From Motiliproteus coralliicola (lineage in GTDB: Bacteria; Pseudomonadota; Gammaproteobacteria; Pseudomonadales; Balneatricaceae), in NCBI RefSeq assembly GCF_003345655.1, contig NZ_QQOH01000003.1, positions 124,001 through 188,000 of the forward strand: 64,000 nt of DNA, given 5' to 3'. Under the pieces are notes generated by a model, which was not told the DNA's origin, searched no databases, and saw only the letters and a program-made list of their open reading frames with translations. The translations under genes and the position numbers were made by a program. Of the stretch, positions 44,749-53,454 are shown piece by piece. How positions within the stretch are numbered: the stretch's first letter is position 1; every line of letters starts with the position of its first letter.

Positions 44749-46908
44749 ATGAGTGTTGCTATCTCTCGCCGTAATTTCCTCAAAGCCGGCGCCAGCGGTG
44801 CCGCTGTGTTGCTGGTCGGCATCAATCCGCGCGGTGCGCTGGCCGCCGGTCAGCAGAGCACCGAGTTCAACCCCTTTGTTCGTATCGATGCCGACGGCAT
44901 GGTCACGGTGATCATCAAGCACTTCGAGATGGGCCAAGGAACCACTACCGGCCTCACTACCCTGGTGGCCGAAGAACTCGACGCGGACTGGAGCCGGGTC
45001 AAACCGCAATTTGCCCCATCCGATAACGCCAAGTACAAGAACCTGGCGTTTGGCTCCCAAGGTACCGGCGGCTCCACCGCCATCGCCAACTCCTTCATGC
45101 AGTACCGCCAGGCCGGTGCCGCGGCCCGTGAGCTGCTGGTCAAGGCCGCAGCCCGGGTATGGCAGGTTGCCCCGCAACAGATCAGAGTGGAAAAAGGCGT
45201 GCTCAGCGCCGGTAACCACCGAGGCAGCTTCGGCGATTTTGTCGAGCTGGCCGCCGGGATGGAACCCAATCCGGAACCCATACTGAAGTCCCCGGAGCAG
45301 TTCCAACTAATCGGCAAGCAGAAGCTGCCACGCAAAGATTCCAAAGCCAAAACCAACGGCAGCGCTCGCTTCGCGATGGACGTGAAGCTGCCGGGCATGC
45401 GCTATGTGGTGATTCTTCGCGCCCCCAAGTTCGGCGGCAAACTGATCGACTTCGATGCCAGTCAGGCAACAAAGATCAGCGGTTTTGTCGATGCCAAGGC
45501 ACTACCCAACGCTGCCGGTGTGGCGGTTTATGCCGAAAACACCTGGGCCGCCCTCCAGGCTCGAAATGCGATCCAGGCCCAATGGGACCTATCCGGCGCC
45601 GAACAGCGTAGCAGCGATCAGCTGGTGGCGGATCATCGTGCCGTCAACCAATCGCCCCAGCATCAGGCCAAGTCCGACGGCACCGAGCAAGTGGCTGCGC
45701 TGGTCGATGCCGCGCCGAGACGCATTGAGGCCGAATTCAGCTTCCCGTTCCTGGCCCACGCACCGATGGAACCGCTGGTATGCGTGTTTGAACCGACCGC
45801 CAACGGTGTCCGGGTCCTCGACGGCTGTCAGTTCCCGGCGATCGCCCATGGCACCATCGCCGCGGTACTGCAGCTCAAGCCGGAACAGGTCGAGATCGAA
45901 ACCCTCTATGCCGGTGGCTCTTTCGGCCGTCGTGCCACCCCCACCGCCGACTACCATGTCGAAGCGGCACTGGCCTATGCCCTGCTGGGACAGAAGCTAC
46001 CGGTCAAACTGATCTGGAGCCGTGAGGACGATATCCGCGGTGGCTACTACCGTCCGATGGCACAGCACCGGGCCAGCATCGGCCTGGATGAGAACGGCCA
46101 GATCATCGGCTGGGATCACCGCATCACCGCCAAATCGATTCTGATCGGCAGCCCGTTCGAGAGCGTGATGGTCCATAACGGCATCGATCACACCACCATC
46201 GAAGGGGTCGCCGATAGCCTCTACACGCTGCCGAAGATGTCGGTCGGGGTGACCAATTTCGAAACCCCGGTACCGGTGCTCTGGTGGCGTTCGGTAGGTC
46301 ACACCCACAACGCCTATGTGATCGAAAGCCTGATCGATATGCTGGCCCACGAAACCGAACGGGATCCGGTCGAACTGCGACTGTCGTTGCTCGATCGCAG
46401 CCATAAGGAGCAGGCCCGTCTGGCCGGCGTGATCGAGGCGGCACGGGATCTGGCCGATTGGAAACCGGGCCAAAAACGCGGTTTCGCGGCCCATTACTCG
46501 TTCAACACTTTCGTGGCTGTGGTGGCCGATGTCAGCGCAGACGGTGACAAGGTGCATGTGGACAAGCTGCATATCGCGGTGGATTGCGGTGTTGCCATCA
46601 ACCCCGACGTCATTCGCGCCCAGATGGAGGGCGGTGCCGGGTTCGGCCTCGGTGCCGTGATGCGCAACGCCATTACGCTGCAAGACGGTGAGGTGGTCCA
46701 GAGCAACTTCCCCGATTATCAACCGCTGCGGATGGCCGACATGCCCGCCATCGAGGTCCGCATCGTCAGCTCCAACGAAGCGCCCACCGGAGTGGGTGAA
46801 CCGGGCGTTCCGCCAACCGGCCCAGCGGTGGCCAATGCCATCTTCGCCGTCACCGGCAAGCGGATTCTGGACCTGCCGATGACCAACAGTGGACTGAGCT
46901 TTGTCTGA
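44749..46908 (+). CDS. Molybdopterin-binding large subunit (IorB-like), Tat-exported
   Basis: The 719-residue subunit of the xanthine oxidase family carries a twin-arginine signal (SRRNFLK, residues 6-12), so the folded enzyme is moved to the periplasm. The molybdopterin cytosine dinucleotide domain follows; the active-site glutamate is in VGEPGVPP near the C terminus. Similar two-subunit enzymes oxidise N-heterocycles such as isoquinoline or aldehydes. With the MocA-type cytidylyltransferase downstream, MCD is the probable cofactor. The substrate is unknown. Confidence 0.88.
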   Translation: MSVAISRRNFLKAGASGAAVLLVGINPRGALAAGQQSTEFNPFVRIDADGMVTVIIKHFEMGQGTTTGLTTLVAEELDADWSRVKPQFAPSDNAKYKNLAFGSQGTGGSTAIANSFMQYRQAGAAARELLVKAAARVWQVAPQQIRVEKGVLSAGNHRGSFGDFVELAAGMEPNPEPILKSPEQFQLIGKQKLPRKDSKAKTNGSARFAMDVKLPGMRYVVILRAPKFGGKLIDFDASQATKISGFVDAKALPNAAGVAVYAENTWAALQARNAIQAQWDLSGAEQRSSDQLVADHRAVNQSPQHQAKSDGTEQVAALVDAAPRRIEAEFSFPFLAHAPMEPLVCVFEPTANGVRVLDGCQFPAIAHGTIAAVLQLKPEQVEIETLYAGGSFGRRATPTADYHVEAALAYALLGQKLPVKLIWSREDDIRGGYYRPMAQHRASIGLDENGQIIGWDHRITAKSILIGSPFESVMVHNGIDHTTIEGVADSLYTLPKMSVGVTNFETPVPVLWWRSVGHTHNAYVIESLIDMLAHETERDPVELRLSLLDRSHKEQARLAGVIEAARDLADWKPGQKRGFAAHYSFNTFVAVVADVSADGDKVHVDKLHIAVDCGVAINPDVIRAQMEGGAGFGLGAVMRNAITLQDGEVVQSNFPDYQPLRMADMPAIEVRIVSSNEAPTGVGEPGVPPTGPAVANAIFAVTGKRILDLPMTNSGLSFV

Positions 46909-46971
46909 TTTCGATCTGATTGTTTCCGATCTGATCGCAAGACCGAGAAGCCGATTGAGAAGGAGCCTACA

Positions 46972-47955
46972 ATGAGCAACCAACTCTCCCACCTGCTTAG
47001 CGCTTGGCAGGCATCGGATACCGAGGAGTGGGTGCTGGGCACGGTCTACAAGACCGAAGGCTCGGCCTACCGCAAGGCCGGTGCGATGATGCTGATCAAC
47101 GGACTGGGGCAACAATACGGCCTACTGAGCGGCGGTTGCCTGGAATCGGATATCGTCCGCCAGGCCCGCCGGGTGATTCACAGCGGCCGCCCGACAACAC
47201 TGACCTACGACGGCAGTGATGAGGACGATCTGGCCTTTCAACTGGGGATCGGCTGCGGCGGTATCGTGCATATCATGCTGCAACCGCTGAGCCGCGAGCA
47301 TGACCTGGATCTGGGAGCCCTGGCCGAGACGCTGAGTCGTCGTGAGCTGGGCACCTACTACCAGCAGATCGGCGGCATGGGAGCCCGGTTCCAACCGGGC
47401 GAACAGCGCCCGTTCGAGCGCAGCCGGATCGAAGCCGGCTGGCTGGTCACCCCGATCCGGCCCGAACCCCACCTGCTGGTGGTGGGCGGCGGGGTCGATG
47501 CCCGGCCACTGGTGCAGATCGCCCACACCCTGGGCTGGCGGGTCACCCTGGCGGACCCGCGCCCGGCCAATGCCCGCGCCGAACATTTCTCCCAGGCCGA
47601 CCGAGTGCTGCGCTCGCTGGATCACAGCCTGACCGAATACTCCATCGACCATCGGGTCGATGCGGCGGTGTTGATGTCCCATAACATCGAGCTGGATGCC
47701 GAGGGTTTACACCGGCTGCACCGCAGTGGTCTGCAGCATATCGCCCTGCTGGGCCCGCAGCATCGCTACCATCAAGTGCTCGAGCGAGCGGGTTTGGAGG
47801 AGCGCCAACTTGGCTGCCACGTTTCCGGTCCGGCGGGACTACCGATCGGCGGCCAGTTGCCCGAGAGCATCGCGCTATCGATCCTGGCCGAGTGCCATGC
47901 CGTTCTGCACCAAGCGGTCGAGTCCTGTCCACAACCGATGGCCGTAGGGCAATAA
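46972..47955 (+). CDS. XdhC/CoxI-family molybdenum hydroxylase maturation protein
   Basis: The 327-residue protein has an XdhC N-terminal domain (SAYRKAGAMM, LSGGCLESDI, with a conserved Cys) and a C-terminal Rossmann-like domain (VVGGGVDARPL near 165). XdhC proteins bind the molybdenum cofactor and insert a sulfido ligand into hydroxylases. It follows the large subunit by 63 bases with AAGGAG before the ATG. Confidence 0.87.
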   Translation: MSNQLSHLLSAWQASDTEEWVLGTVYKTEGSAYRKAGAMMLINGLGQQYGLLSGGCLESDIVRQARRVIHSGRPTTLTYDGSDEDDLAFQLGIGCGGIVHIMLQPLSREHDLDLGALAETLSRRELGTYYQQIGGMGARFQPGEQRPFERSRIEAGWLVTPIRPEPHLLVVGGGVDARPLVQIAHTLGWRVTLADPRPANARAEHFSQADRVLRSLDHSLTEYSIDHRVDAAVLMSHNIELDAEGLHRLHRSGLQHIALLGPQHRYHQVLERAGLEERQLGCHVSGPAGLPIGGQLPESIALSILAECHAVLHQAVESCPQPMAVGQ

Positions 47956-47958
47956 CCG

Positions 47959-48570
47959 ATGGCGATGCGAATGGCCTGCCTGTTGATGGCCGCCGGTGCC
48001 GGCTCCCGTTTTGGCTCGGTCAAACAGCTGGCCGATATCCACGGCAAACCGATGCTGCAGCACGCGCTGGAGCAGTTGCAGCCGCTGTTCGGCGAGGACC
48101 TGTTCTGTGTCGTCGGTGCCCACCGGCAGCGGCTCGCATCGATTGTTCAGCCTCGGGCGCAACTGATTGAAAACCCCGACTGGCAGCAGGGGCTGGGCGT
48201 CTCCATCGCCCGAGGTGTTGAGGCGATCAGGCGACAGGATAAGGACACAAAGGCCAACGACTCAAACAAAAACTACGACGCCCTGCTGATCGCCCTGGCC
48301 GATCAAGCCGCGCTGCTGACCCAGGACTACCGCTATCTGATTAATCACACCGATGGTGATCGGATCGTGGCGGCCGAATATGCGCAACGAGCCGGTGTGC
48401 CGGCACTGTTTCCCGCCAGCTTCTTTAACGAGCTCGAGCAGCTTGACGGGGACCAGGGCGCACGTCGCCTGCTCCAACCCCAGGAGCAATGTGGCCGCTT
48501 GATCAAGGTTGCCCTGCCCGGCGCTCAACTGGATATCGATACTCCTGCCGATCTAAAGGCACTTGTCTAG
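47959..48570 (+). CDS. mocA: Molybdenum cofactor cytidylyltransferase (MocA-like)
   Basis: The 203-residue nucleotidyltransferase begins with the loop LMAAGAGSRFGSVKQL and has the acidic motif ALADQAALL near 110. It probably converts molybdopterin and CTP to the cytosine dinucleotide cofactor needed by the upstream hydroxylase. It begins three bases after the xdhC stop and ends the operon. An insertion of ~15 polar residues near 90-100 (KDTKANDSNKN) is unusual. Confidence 0.83.
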   Translation: MAMRMACLLMAAGAGSRFGSVKQLADIHGKPMLQHALEQLQPLFGEDLFCVVGAHRQRLASIVQPRAQLIENPDWQQGLGVSIARGVEAIRRQDKDTKANDSNKNYDALLIALADQAALLTQDYRYLINHTDGDRIVAAEYAQRAGVPALFPASFFNELEQLDGDQGARRLLQPQEQCGRLIKVALPGAQLDIDTPADLKALV

Positions 48571-48668
48571 CCACAGAAATCGACAGCGGTCATCACCCCC
48601 CCACCTGAAAGCACTACACTGACAACCAGTGGTTATCGGTTTCTCTGGTGCATGAATCGAGGAGGCAG

Positions 48669-49460
48669 ATGTTGTTCTCCCTACGCGTACTGCTGGCGTT
48701 ACTTCTTTGGGTTTGGGCAACCAACGCCCGCGCCGAGACGGTGATCGTCTACACCCACAGCGCCGACGCAGCTACCGAGCGGGATGCAGACGGGCAGCTA
48801 CGCGGTTTACCCCACGCGGGACGGCGGGCCTTTCTGGTCGAACTGGTCCGCGAGCTGATGCAGCGCGTTGGCCAGCCACCCAAGATCCAGTCGATCCCAT
48901 TGGAGCGCGGTATCCGAACCCTGAGTCGTCAAAAGCTCAGCGCGTTGTTCAATCTGAACCGCACCCCGGAACGCGAGTCCCATTTCAAATGGGTTGGCCC
49001 GCTGCAATCCAATACCGTCTCGTTCTATGAGAATGCCGGCGCGCCAACGGGGATCTCCAACCTGGCCGATGCTAAGCGCGTCGAAGCGATCTGCGTTCGT
49101 CGCGGTAACTCCCATGCCCAATACATGCGCGCCAACAGCTTCACCAATCTGATCGATGCCGATTCCTATGAAAGCTGCTGGGAGATGCTCAAACTCAAAC
49201 GGGTATCGCTAACCACCCTGGGGGATGACCTGGAACCGCAGATGCGCCTGCAAACCCAAACCGACACAGATTCGATCGCCAATACCAAGGTCCCTCTCTA
49301 CGCCACCGACGGCTATCTGGCCTTCTCTACCGATACCCCAGATAGCCTGATCGCGCTATGGCAGACCAAACTGGATCAGATCAAAGCCTCCGGACGCTAC
49401 GATCAACTATTGACCAGCTACTACCACCTAGCATCGCCGTCGAAAGGTTTGCCACCCTAG
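48669..49460 (+). CDS. Periplasmic solute-binding-like protein
   Basis: The 263-residue protein has a signal peptide cleaved after NARA and a family 3 solute-binding fold, though divergent. GAGGAGG lies 4 bases before the ATG at 48669, which decides the start. There are no transport genes beside it. It is not clearly part of the hydroxylase operon (98 bases after the end of mocA). Role may be sensing or an orphan binding protein. Confidence 0.7.
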   Translation: MLFSLRVLLALLLWVWATNARAETVIVYTHSADAATERDADGQLRGLPHAGRRAFLVELVRELMQRVGQPPKIQSIPLERGIRTLSRQKLSALFNLNRTPERESHFKWVGPLQSNTVSFYENAGAPTGISNLADAKRVEAICVRRGNSHAQYMRANSFTNLIDADSYESCWEMLKLKRVSLTTLGDDLEPQMRLQTQTDTDSIANTKVPLYATDGYLAFSTDTPDSLIALWQTKLDQIKASGRYDQLLTSYYHLASPSKGLPP

Positions 49461-49482
49461 ACTTATAACGGCTTTGACCGGT

Positions 49483-49791
49483 TCAGATCAGAGTCTCAAC
49501 CAGCAACGTCACCGCGATCAGCTTCATAGCCCACTTCAGCAACAACCTGAAGCGGTGCTCATATAAACGTCCCAGCAACAAGGCCCCAAGCCAGGTACCG
49601 ACAAAGCCCGTCACCATCATCGCCAACACCACCGGCAGCCAGGGTAACGGGTTAAACCCCAGTGATCCGAACACCGCGATTTTCATCAGGTTCTGCCCCA
49701 ATAGGCAGACTGCCATCGTGCCCACCAACGTCGTTTTAGCGAAATCCAGACCCTTCATCAATTGATGCGTACGCATATATATGTCAACCAA
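49483..49791 (-). pseudogene. C-terminal remnant of a TauE/SafE-type transporter
   Basis: The 102-residue ORF encodes three to four membrane helices that resemble only the second half of TauE/SafE (TSUP) proteins, which normally have ~250 residues and eight helices. The helix pair starting LPWLPVVLAMMVTGFVGTWLGALLL is the typical C-terminal repeat. No N-terminal half is found upstream. It could still be expressed as a small membrane protein, but a decayed gene is the simpler reading. Confidence 0.6.
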
Positions 49792-49896
49792 GAGTCAGAT
49801 TTTCCTTGCCGTCTTGCTAATCCACGATTAGCTGACCCTCAACTGTCCAGCCCTGAAAAACCTATACTTACCTACATCAGCCCCGCGTAATCGCTT

Positions 49897-51285
49897 ATGG
49901 CTAAGCCCGCCCCCTACAATTGGTCGCGTCCACTGTTGTCGTTACTGGCGCTACTGTTATTGACCCTGTTGTTGCTACCCCCTGCGGCTCTAGCCCAACA
50001 GACTTCTCCGTCTGACTCGCCTGTCGGTTGGAGGCTAAAATTGGCCGGAGGCATCGGCCCGGCCAGCAGTGATCTGGTCGAGCGTACCATCAGCGACGCG
50101 GCTGATGCCGATGCCCAGCTACTGGTTATCGAGCTGGATACTCCGGGCGGGTTGGATAAATCGATGCGAAGCCTGATCAAGCAGATCATCGCCTCGCCGA
50201 TTCCGGTGATCAGCTATGTCTCTCCCCAGGGTGCCCGAGCCGCCAGCGCCGGCACCTATATTCTTTACGCCAGCCATATCGCAGCGATGGCCCCGGCCAC
50301 CAACCTGGGTGCAGCGACCCCGGTACAGATCGGCGGCCCCAGTGCACCACGCTCGCCCTACCCTCGCAGCCAGGATGATCAACAGCCCGATGACAATGCC
50401 ACCGCCCTCAGACGCAAAGTAGTCAACGACGCGGTGGCTTACATACGTGGTCTGGCCGAACTACGTGGTCGCAATGCCGACTGGGCCGAAGCGGCTGTTC
50501 GCGAAGCTGCCAGCATCGATGCCGCCGAAGCGTTGAAGCTGGAGGTGATCGACCTGGTGGCGGTCGATATCGACGACCTGCTTCGCCAGCTCGATGGCCG
50601 AGTAGTACAAGTGCAGAATCGTGATTACCCACTCCGGACCCAGGGCATGCAGTTACAGCTGATCGAACCGGACTGGCGCCATCAGTTTCTGCTGGTGATC
50701 ACCAACCCCAATGTCGCCTACATCCTAATGATGCTCGGGGTCTACGGCCTCTTGCTGGAGTTCTACCACCCCGGCATCGGTTTGCCAGGGATCGTCGGCG
50801 GCATCTGTCTGCTGCTGGCGCTTTATGCCCTGCAACTGCTGCCGATCAGCTATACCGGGCTGGCATTGATCGCCTTGGGTATCGGCCTGATGGTGGTGGA
50901 AGCGCTGTCGCCCAGCTTTGGTCTGTTCGGCCTGGGTGGCGCTATCGCCTTCGTCATCGGCTCGGTGCTGTTGATGGATACACAGCTACCGGCTTATCAG
51001 ATCGCCCTGCCGGTAATCGCCGCCTTTACTCTGATGACCTTGGTACTGGCGATCCTGGCCCTGGCTTTGGCCCTGAAAGCAAGGCGTAGCGCGGTGGTCA
51101 GCGGTGTCTCGACCATGCTGGGCCAACAGGCAACAGCCCTGGTCAGCTTCGAAGGTGACGGCAAGGTGTCGATTCAAGGTGAAACCTGGAACGCTCACAG
51201 CGTTGAGGCGATCAAACGGGGTGACAGCGTCACCATCACCGCAATCGATGGGTTAATACTCGAAGTTAAAAAGGGAGACCGATGA
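49897..51285 (+). CDS. NfeD-family membrane serine protease (long form)
   Basis: The 462-residue protein has a signal peptide, a ClpP-like domain (~45-245) with the catalytic Ser in AASAGTYIL and Lys in [13 protein letters not shown], four membrane helices (~265-400) and a C-terminal OB fold (~405-460). NfeD1b proteins act with SPFH/slipin partners, cleaving the slipin C terminus in archaeal examples. Its stop overlaps the slipin start by four bases (ATGA), so the pair is translationally coupled. Confidence 0.9.
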   Translation: MAKPAPYNWSRPLLSLLALLLLTLLLLPPAALAQQTSPSDSPVGWRLKLAGGIGPASSDLVERTISDAADADAQLLVIELDTPGGLDKSMRSLIKQIIASPIPVISYVSPQGARAASAGTYILYASHIAAMAPATNLGAATPVQIGGPSAPRSPYPRSQDDQQPDDNATALRRKVVNDAVAYIRGLAELRGRNADWAEAAVREAASIDAAEALKLEVIDLVAVDIDDLLRQLDGRVVQVQNRDYPLRTQGMQLQLIEPDWRHQFLLVITNPNVAYILMMLGVYGLLLEFYHPGIGLPGIVGGICLLLALYALQLLPISYTGLALIALGIGLMVVEALSPSFGLFGLGGAIAFVIGSVLLMDTQLPAYQIALPVIAAFTLMTLVLAILALALALKARRSAVVSGVSTMLGQQATALVSFEGDGKVSIQGETWNAHSVEAIKRGDSVTITAIDGLILEVKKGDR

Positions 51286-52079
51286 TGCTCGCCCAATACT
51301 TTACCAACGCCTTTACCATCGCCATGGTGATCCTGGTACTGGTGCTGCTGGTCAGCATGTTCCGCATCCTGCGCGAGTATGAGCGCGGGGTGATCTTTAT
51401 GCTGGGTCGCTTCTACCGGGTCAAAGGGCCGGGGCTGATCATCGTCGTCCCCCTGATCCAACAGATGGTACGGGTCGATATCCGTACCGTGGTGATGGAC
51501 GTTCCCACTCAGGACGTGATCTCCAAGGATAACGTCTCGGTCATGGTCAACGCGGTGGTCTACTACCGGGTCACCGACGCCCAGCCGGCGATCATCAATG
51601 TCGAGAACTTTCATGAAGCCACCAGCCAGCTGGCCCAGACCACGCTGAGGTCGGTGCTGGGCCAGTACGAACTAGACGATATGCTTAGCTCCCGCGAGAC
51701 CCTCAACAGCGCCATCCAAACCATTCTCGATCAGCAAACCGACAGCTGGGGCATCAAGGTCAGCAACGTCGAGATCAAGCATGTCGACCTGAACGAGTCG
51801 ATGATTCGCGCCATCGCCAAGCAAGCCGAAGCAGAGCGCGAGCGGCGCGCCAAGGTGATCCACGCCCAGGGCGAGCAGGAGGCGGCTGAAAAGCTTAGCC
51901 AGGCGGCCAAAACCCTGTCCCAACAACCCCAAGCCTTGCAGCTACGCTACCTGCAGACCCTGACTGAGATCGCCGGCGAGCACAGCAACACCGTGGTCTT
52001 CCCGCTGCCGATCGAAATGCTTCAGCACCTGCAAAAAGCAACCGAGGGAATGAGTAGCGATGAAACGGCAAACAGTTAA
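51282..52079 (+). CDS. Slipin (SPFH/stomatin-like protein)
   Basis: The 265-residue protein has an N-terminal membrane helix (~12-28), the SPFH domain (~30-200; [20 protein letters not shown]) and a coiled coil ([20 protein letters not shown]). Slipins oligomerise in the inner membrane and organise membrane domains. The NfeD protease just upstream is the expected partner. The C-terminal residues after ~235 are polar and short. Confidence 0.9.
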   Translation: MMLAQYFTNAFTIAMVILVLVLLVSMFRILREYERGVIFMLGRFYRVKGPGLIIVVPLIQQMVRVDIRTVVMDVPTQDVISKDNVSVMVNAVVYYRVTDAQPAIINVENFHEATSQLAQTTLRSVLGQYELDDMLSSRETLNSAIQTILDQQTDSWGIKVSNVEIKHVDLNESMIRAIAKQAEAERERRAKVIHAQGEQEAAEKLSQAAKTLSQQPQALQLRYLQTLTEIAGEHSNTVVFPLPIEMLQHLQKATEGMSSDETANS

Positions 52080-52112
52080 AGCTTCTCTGGGATCAGTAAC
52101 AGGTGCTAATCG

Positions 52113-52490
52113 ATGAGCCAAGGAGATCAGCCCATCAAGGTTTTTTACGATGGTGCCTGCCCGCGCTGCGTCCAGGATCGGCGCAACTACGAACAGCTGG
52201 ATTCCGGTGATCCTGAGCAAGTCTGCTGGGTCGATATCACCGACCGTGAAGCCGAGCTGGAGCGCCTAGGGATTGACCCAAATAAAGCCCTGACCGAGCT
52301 GCATCTCATGACCGCCGACGGCCGGATACTTTCTGAGCTGGACGCCTATATTGTGCTGATGCGACGAGTTCGCTGGTTAAAACCGATGGCCTGGCTGATC
52401 GGCTTGCCGGGTATTCGACCGCTACTATCTCGCGGTTACCGATATACGGTCACCCGGCGACTGCAACGCAGTGGCCGCCTGCCTGAATAA
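52113..52490 (+). CDS. DCC-family (DUF393) thiol-disulfide protein
   Basis: The 125-residue protein has the DCC motif FYDGACPRC at residues ~11-19, with a CxxC pair as in thioredoxin-like proteins. The family is predicted to be oxidoreductase-like, with unknown substrates. AAGGAG precedes the ATG by 12 bases within CCAAGGAGATC; the ATG at 52113 is the nearest fitting start. It follows the slipin gene by 33 bases and may share its transcript. Confidence 0.83.
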   Translation: MSQGDQPIKVFYDGACPRCVQDRRNYEQLDSGDPEQVCWVDITDREAELERLGIDPNKALTELHLMTADGRILSELDAYIVLMRRVRWLKPMAWLIGLPGIRPLLSRGYRYTVTRRLQRSGRLPE

Positions 52491-52596
52491 CGCGTTCAGA
52501 AGTGACTACTCGGCAGGCACCCCAAAGTAGTTAGCTAAAAAAGCGGTTAGCTAAAATTAGAGAAGCACCGATTAACCCGATCACCGAGACAACGTT

Positions 52597-52926
52597 ATGG
52601 GAACCGTCACCAATATCAGCCGAGCTAAATTCTGCGTCGGGCAGCTGATCCACCATCGGCTATTCAACTACCGCGGCGTTGTTGTCGATGTCGATCAAAC
52701 CTGCCAGGCCAGCGAAGAGTGGTATGAAACCGTTGCCAAATCCAGACCACCGAAAGACCAGCCCTGGTATTCCGTACTCGTCCACCAAGGCACTCACACC
52801 ACCTACGTGGCGGAACGCAATCTGGAGGCCGATGATAGCGTCGACCCGGTCATCCACCCTCTAGTGGAGCAGTGCTTCTCACGCTTTGAAAACGGTCGCT
52901 ACATTCGCCACAAACCGGCCAACTAG
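52597..52926 (+). CDS. hspQ: Heat shock protein HspQ
   Basis: The 109-residue protein matches HspQ (YccV): AKFCVGQLIHHRLFNYRGVVVDVD near the start (only parts quoted: GQLIHHRLFNYRGVV) and QPWYSVLVH near 65-75. HspQ is a small hemimethylated-DNA-binding-domain protein that enhances Lon protease specificity. It appears to be monocistronic, about 100 bases after the DCC gene. Confidence 0.88.
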   Translation: MGTVTNISRAKFCVGQLIHHRLFNYRGVVVDVDQTCQASEEWYETVAKSRPPKDQPWYSVLVHQGTHTTYVAERNLEADDSVDPVIHPLVEQCFSRFENGRYIRHKPAN

Positions 52927-53033
52927 ACCCTAGCCCCTACCTAGCCTAAGCCCGGTAGAAAGCCTCTTTTCATTTGAGTTATTAGCTATATTTACAGAGC
53001 TATCGATCATCACTGACAAGATCGGAGACCCTT

Positions 53034-53297
53034 GTGAAACTTGCCTACCTGCTCGGGCTGGCCATCGCATGGAACGCTACGGTACAAGCCGCTGAACCCA
53101 CCCCCGAAACCCTACCGGAATCCCTAATCAAGAAGTTAAGGGGCGGCTCGACTATCACCATATACCCGATGAAAACCAAACCGATCCAATCAGAGAAAGA
53201 GAAGGGCTGCGGTATCAAGCGCGAATGTTTCCTGGTCCAGTATGGCGACGGTGCTCTACGAGAGGAGTGCTACGTGATTAAAGACTGCCACCTGTAG
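53034..53297 (+). CDS. Small secreted hypothetical protein
   Basis: The 87-residue protein starts with GTG at 53034, with GGAG 6 bases upstream. A signal peptide ends QAA or TVQA, and the mature chain has four cysteines near the C terminus (KGCGIKREC, EECYVIKDC), suggesting two disulfides in the periplasm. No family recognised. It lies between hspQ and the large fusion gene. Confidence 0.6.
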   Translation: MKLAYLLGLAIAWNATVQAAEPTPETLPESLIKKLRGGSTITIYPMKTKPIQSEKEKGCGIKRECFLVQYGDGALREECYVIKDCHL

Positions 53298-53454
53298 CCC
53301 CGTTTACCGGGTCGATGCCAGTCCAGGACAACGACTGGCCCAAGCCATCGCTGGCGGTTTCTCAACTAAACTATTCAACCAGTTAGCTTACAACCCCGCT
53401 CTCGACACGCCCTGACCGGGGTCATCGCGCTAAACCAGCCTGTGGAGAGAGACC

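Noticed and set aside
45997-47115. 372-codon reverse ORF over the molybdenum hydroxylase and xdhC genes
   Set aside because: Antisense shadow spanning two supported genes; no family match.
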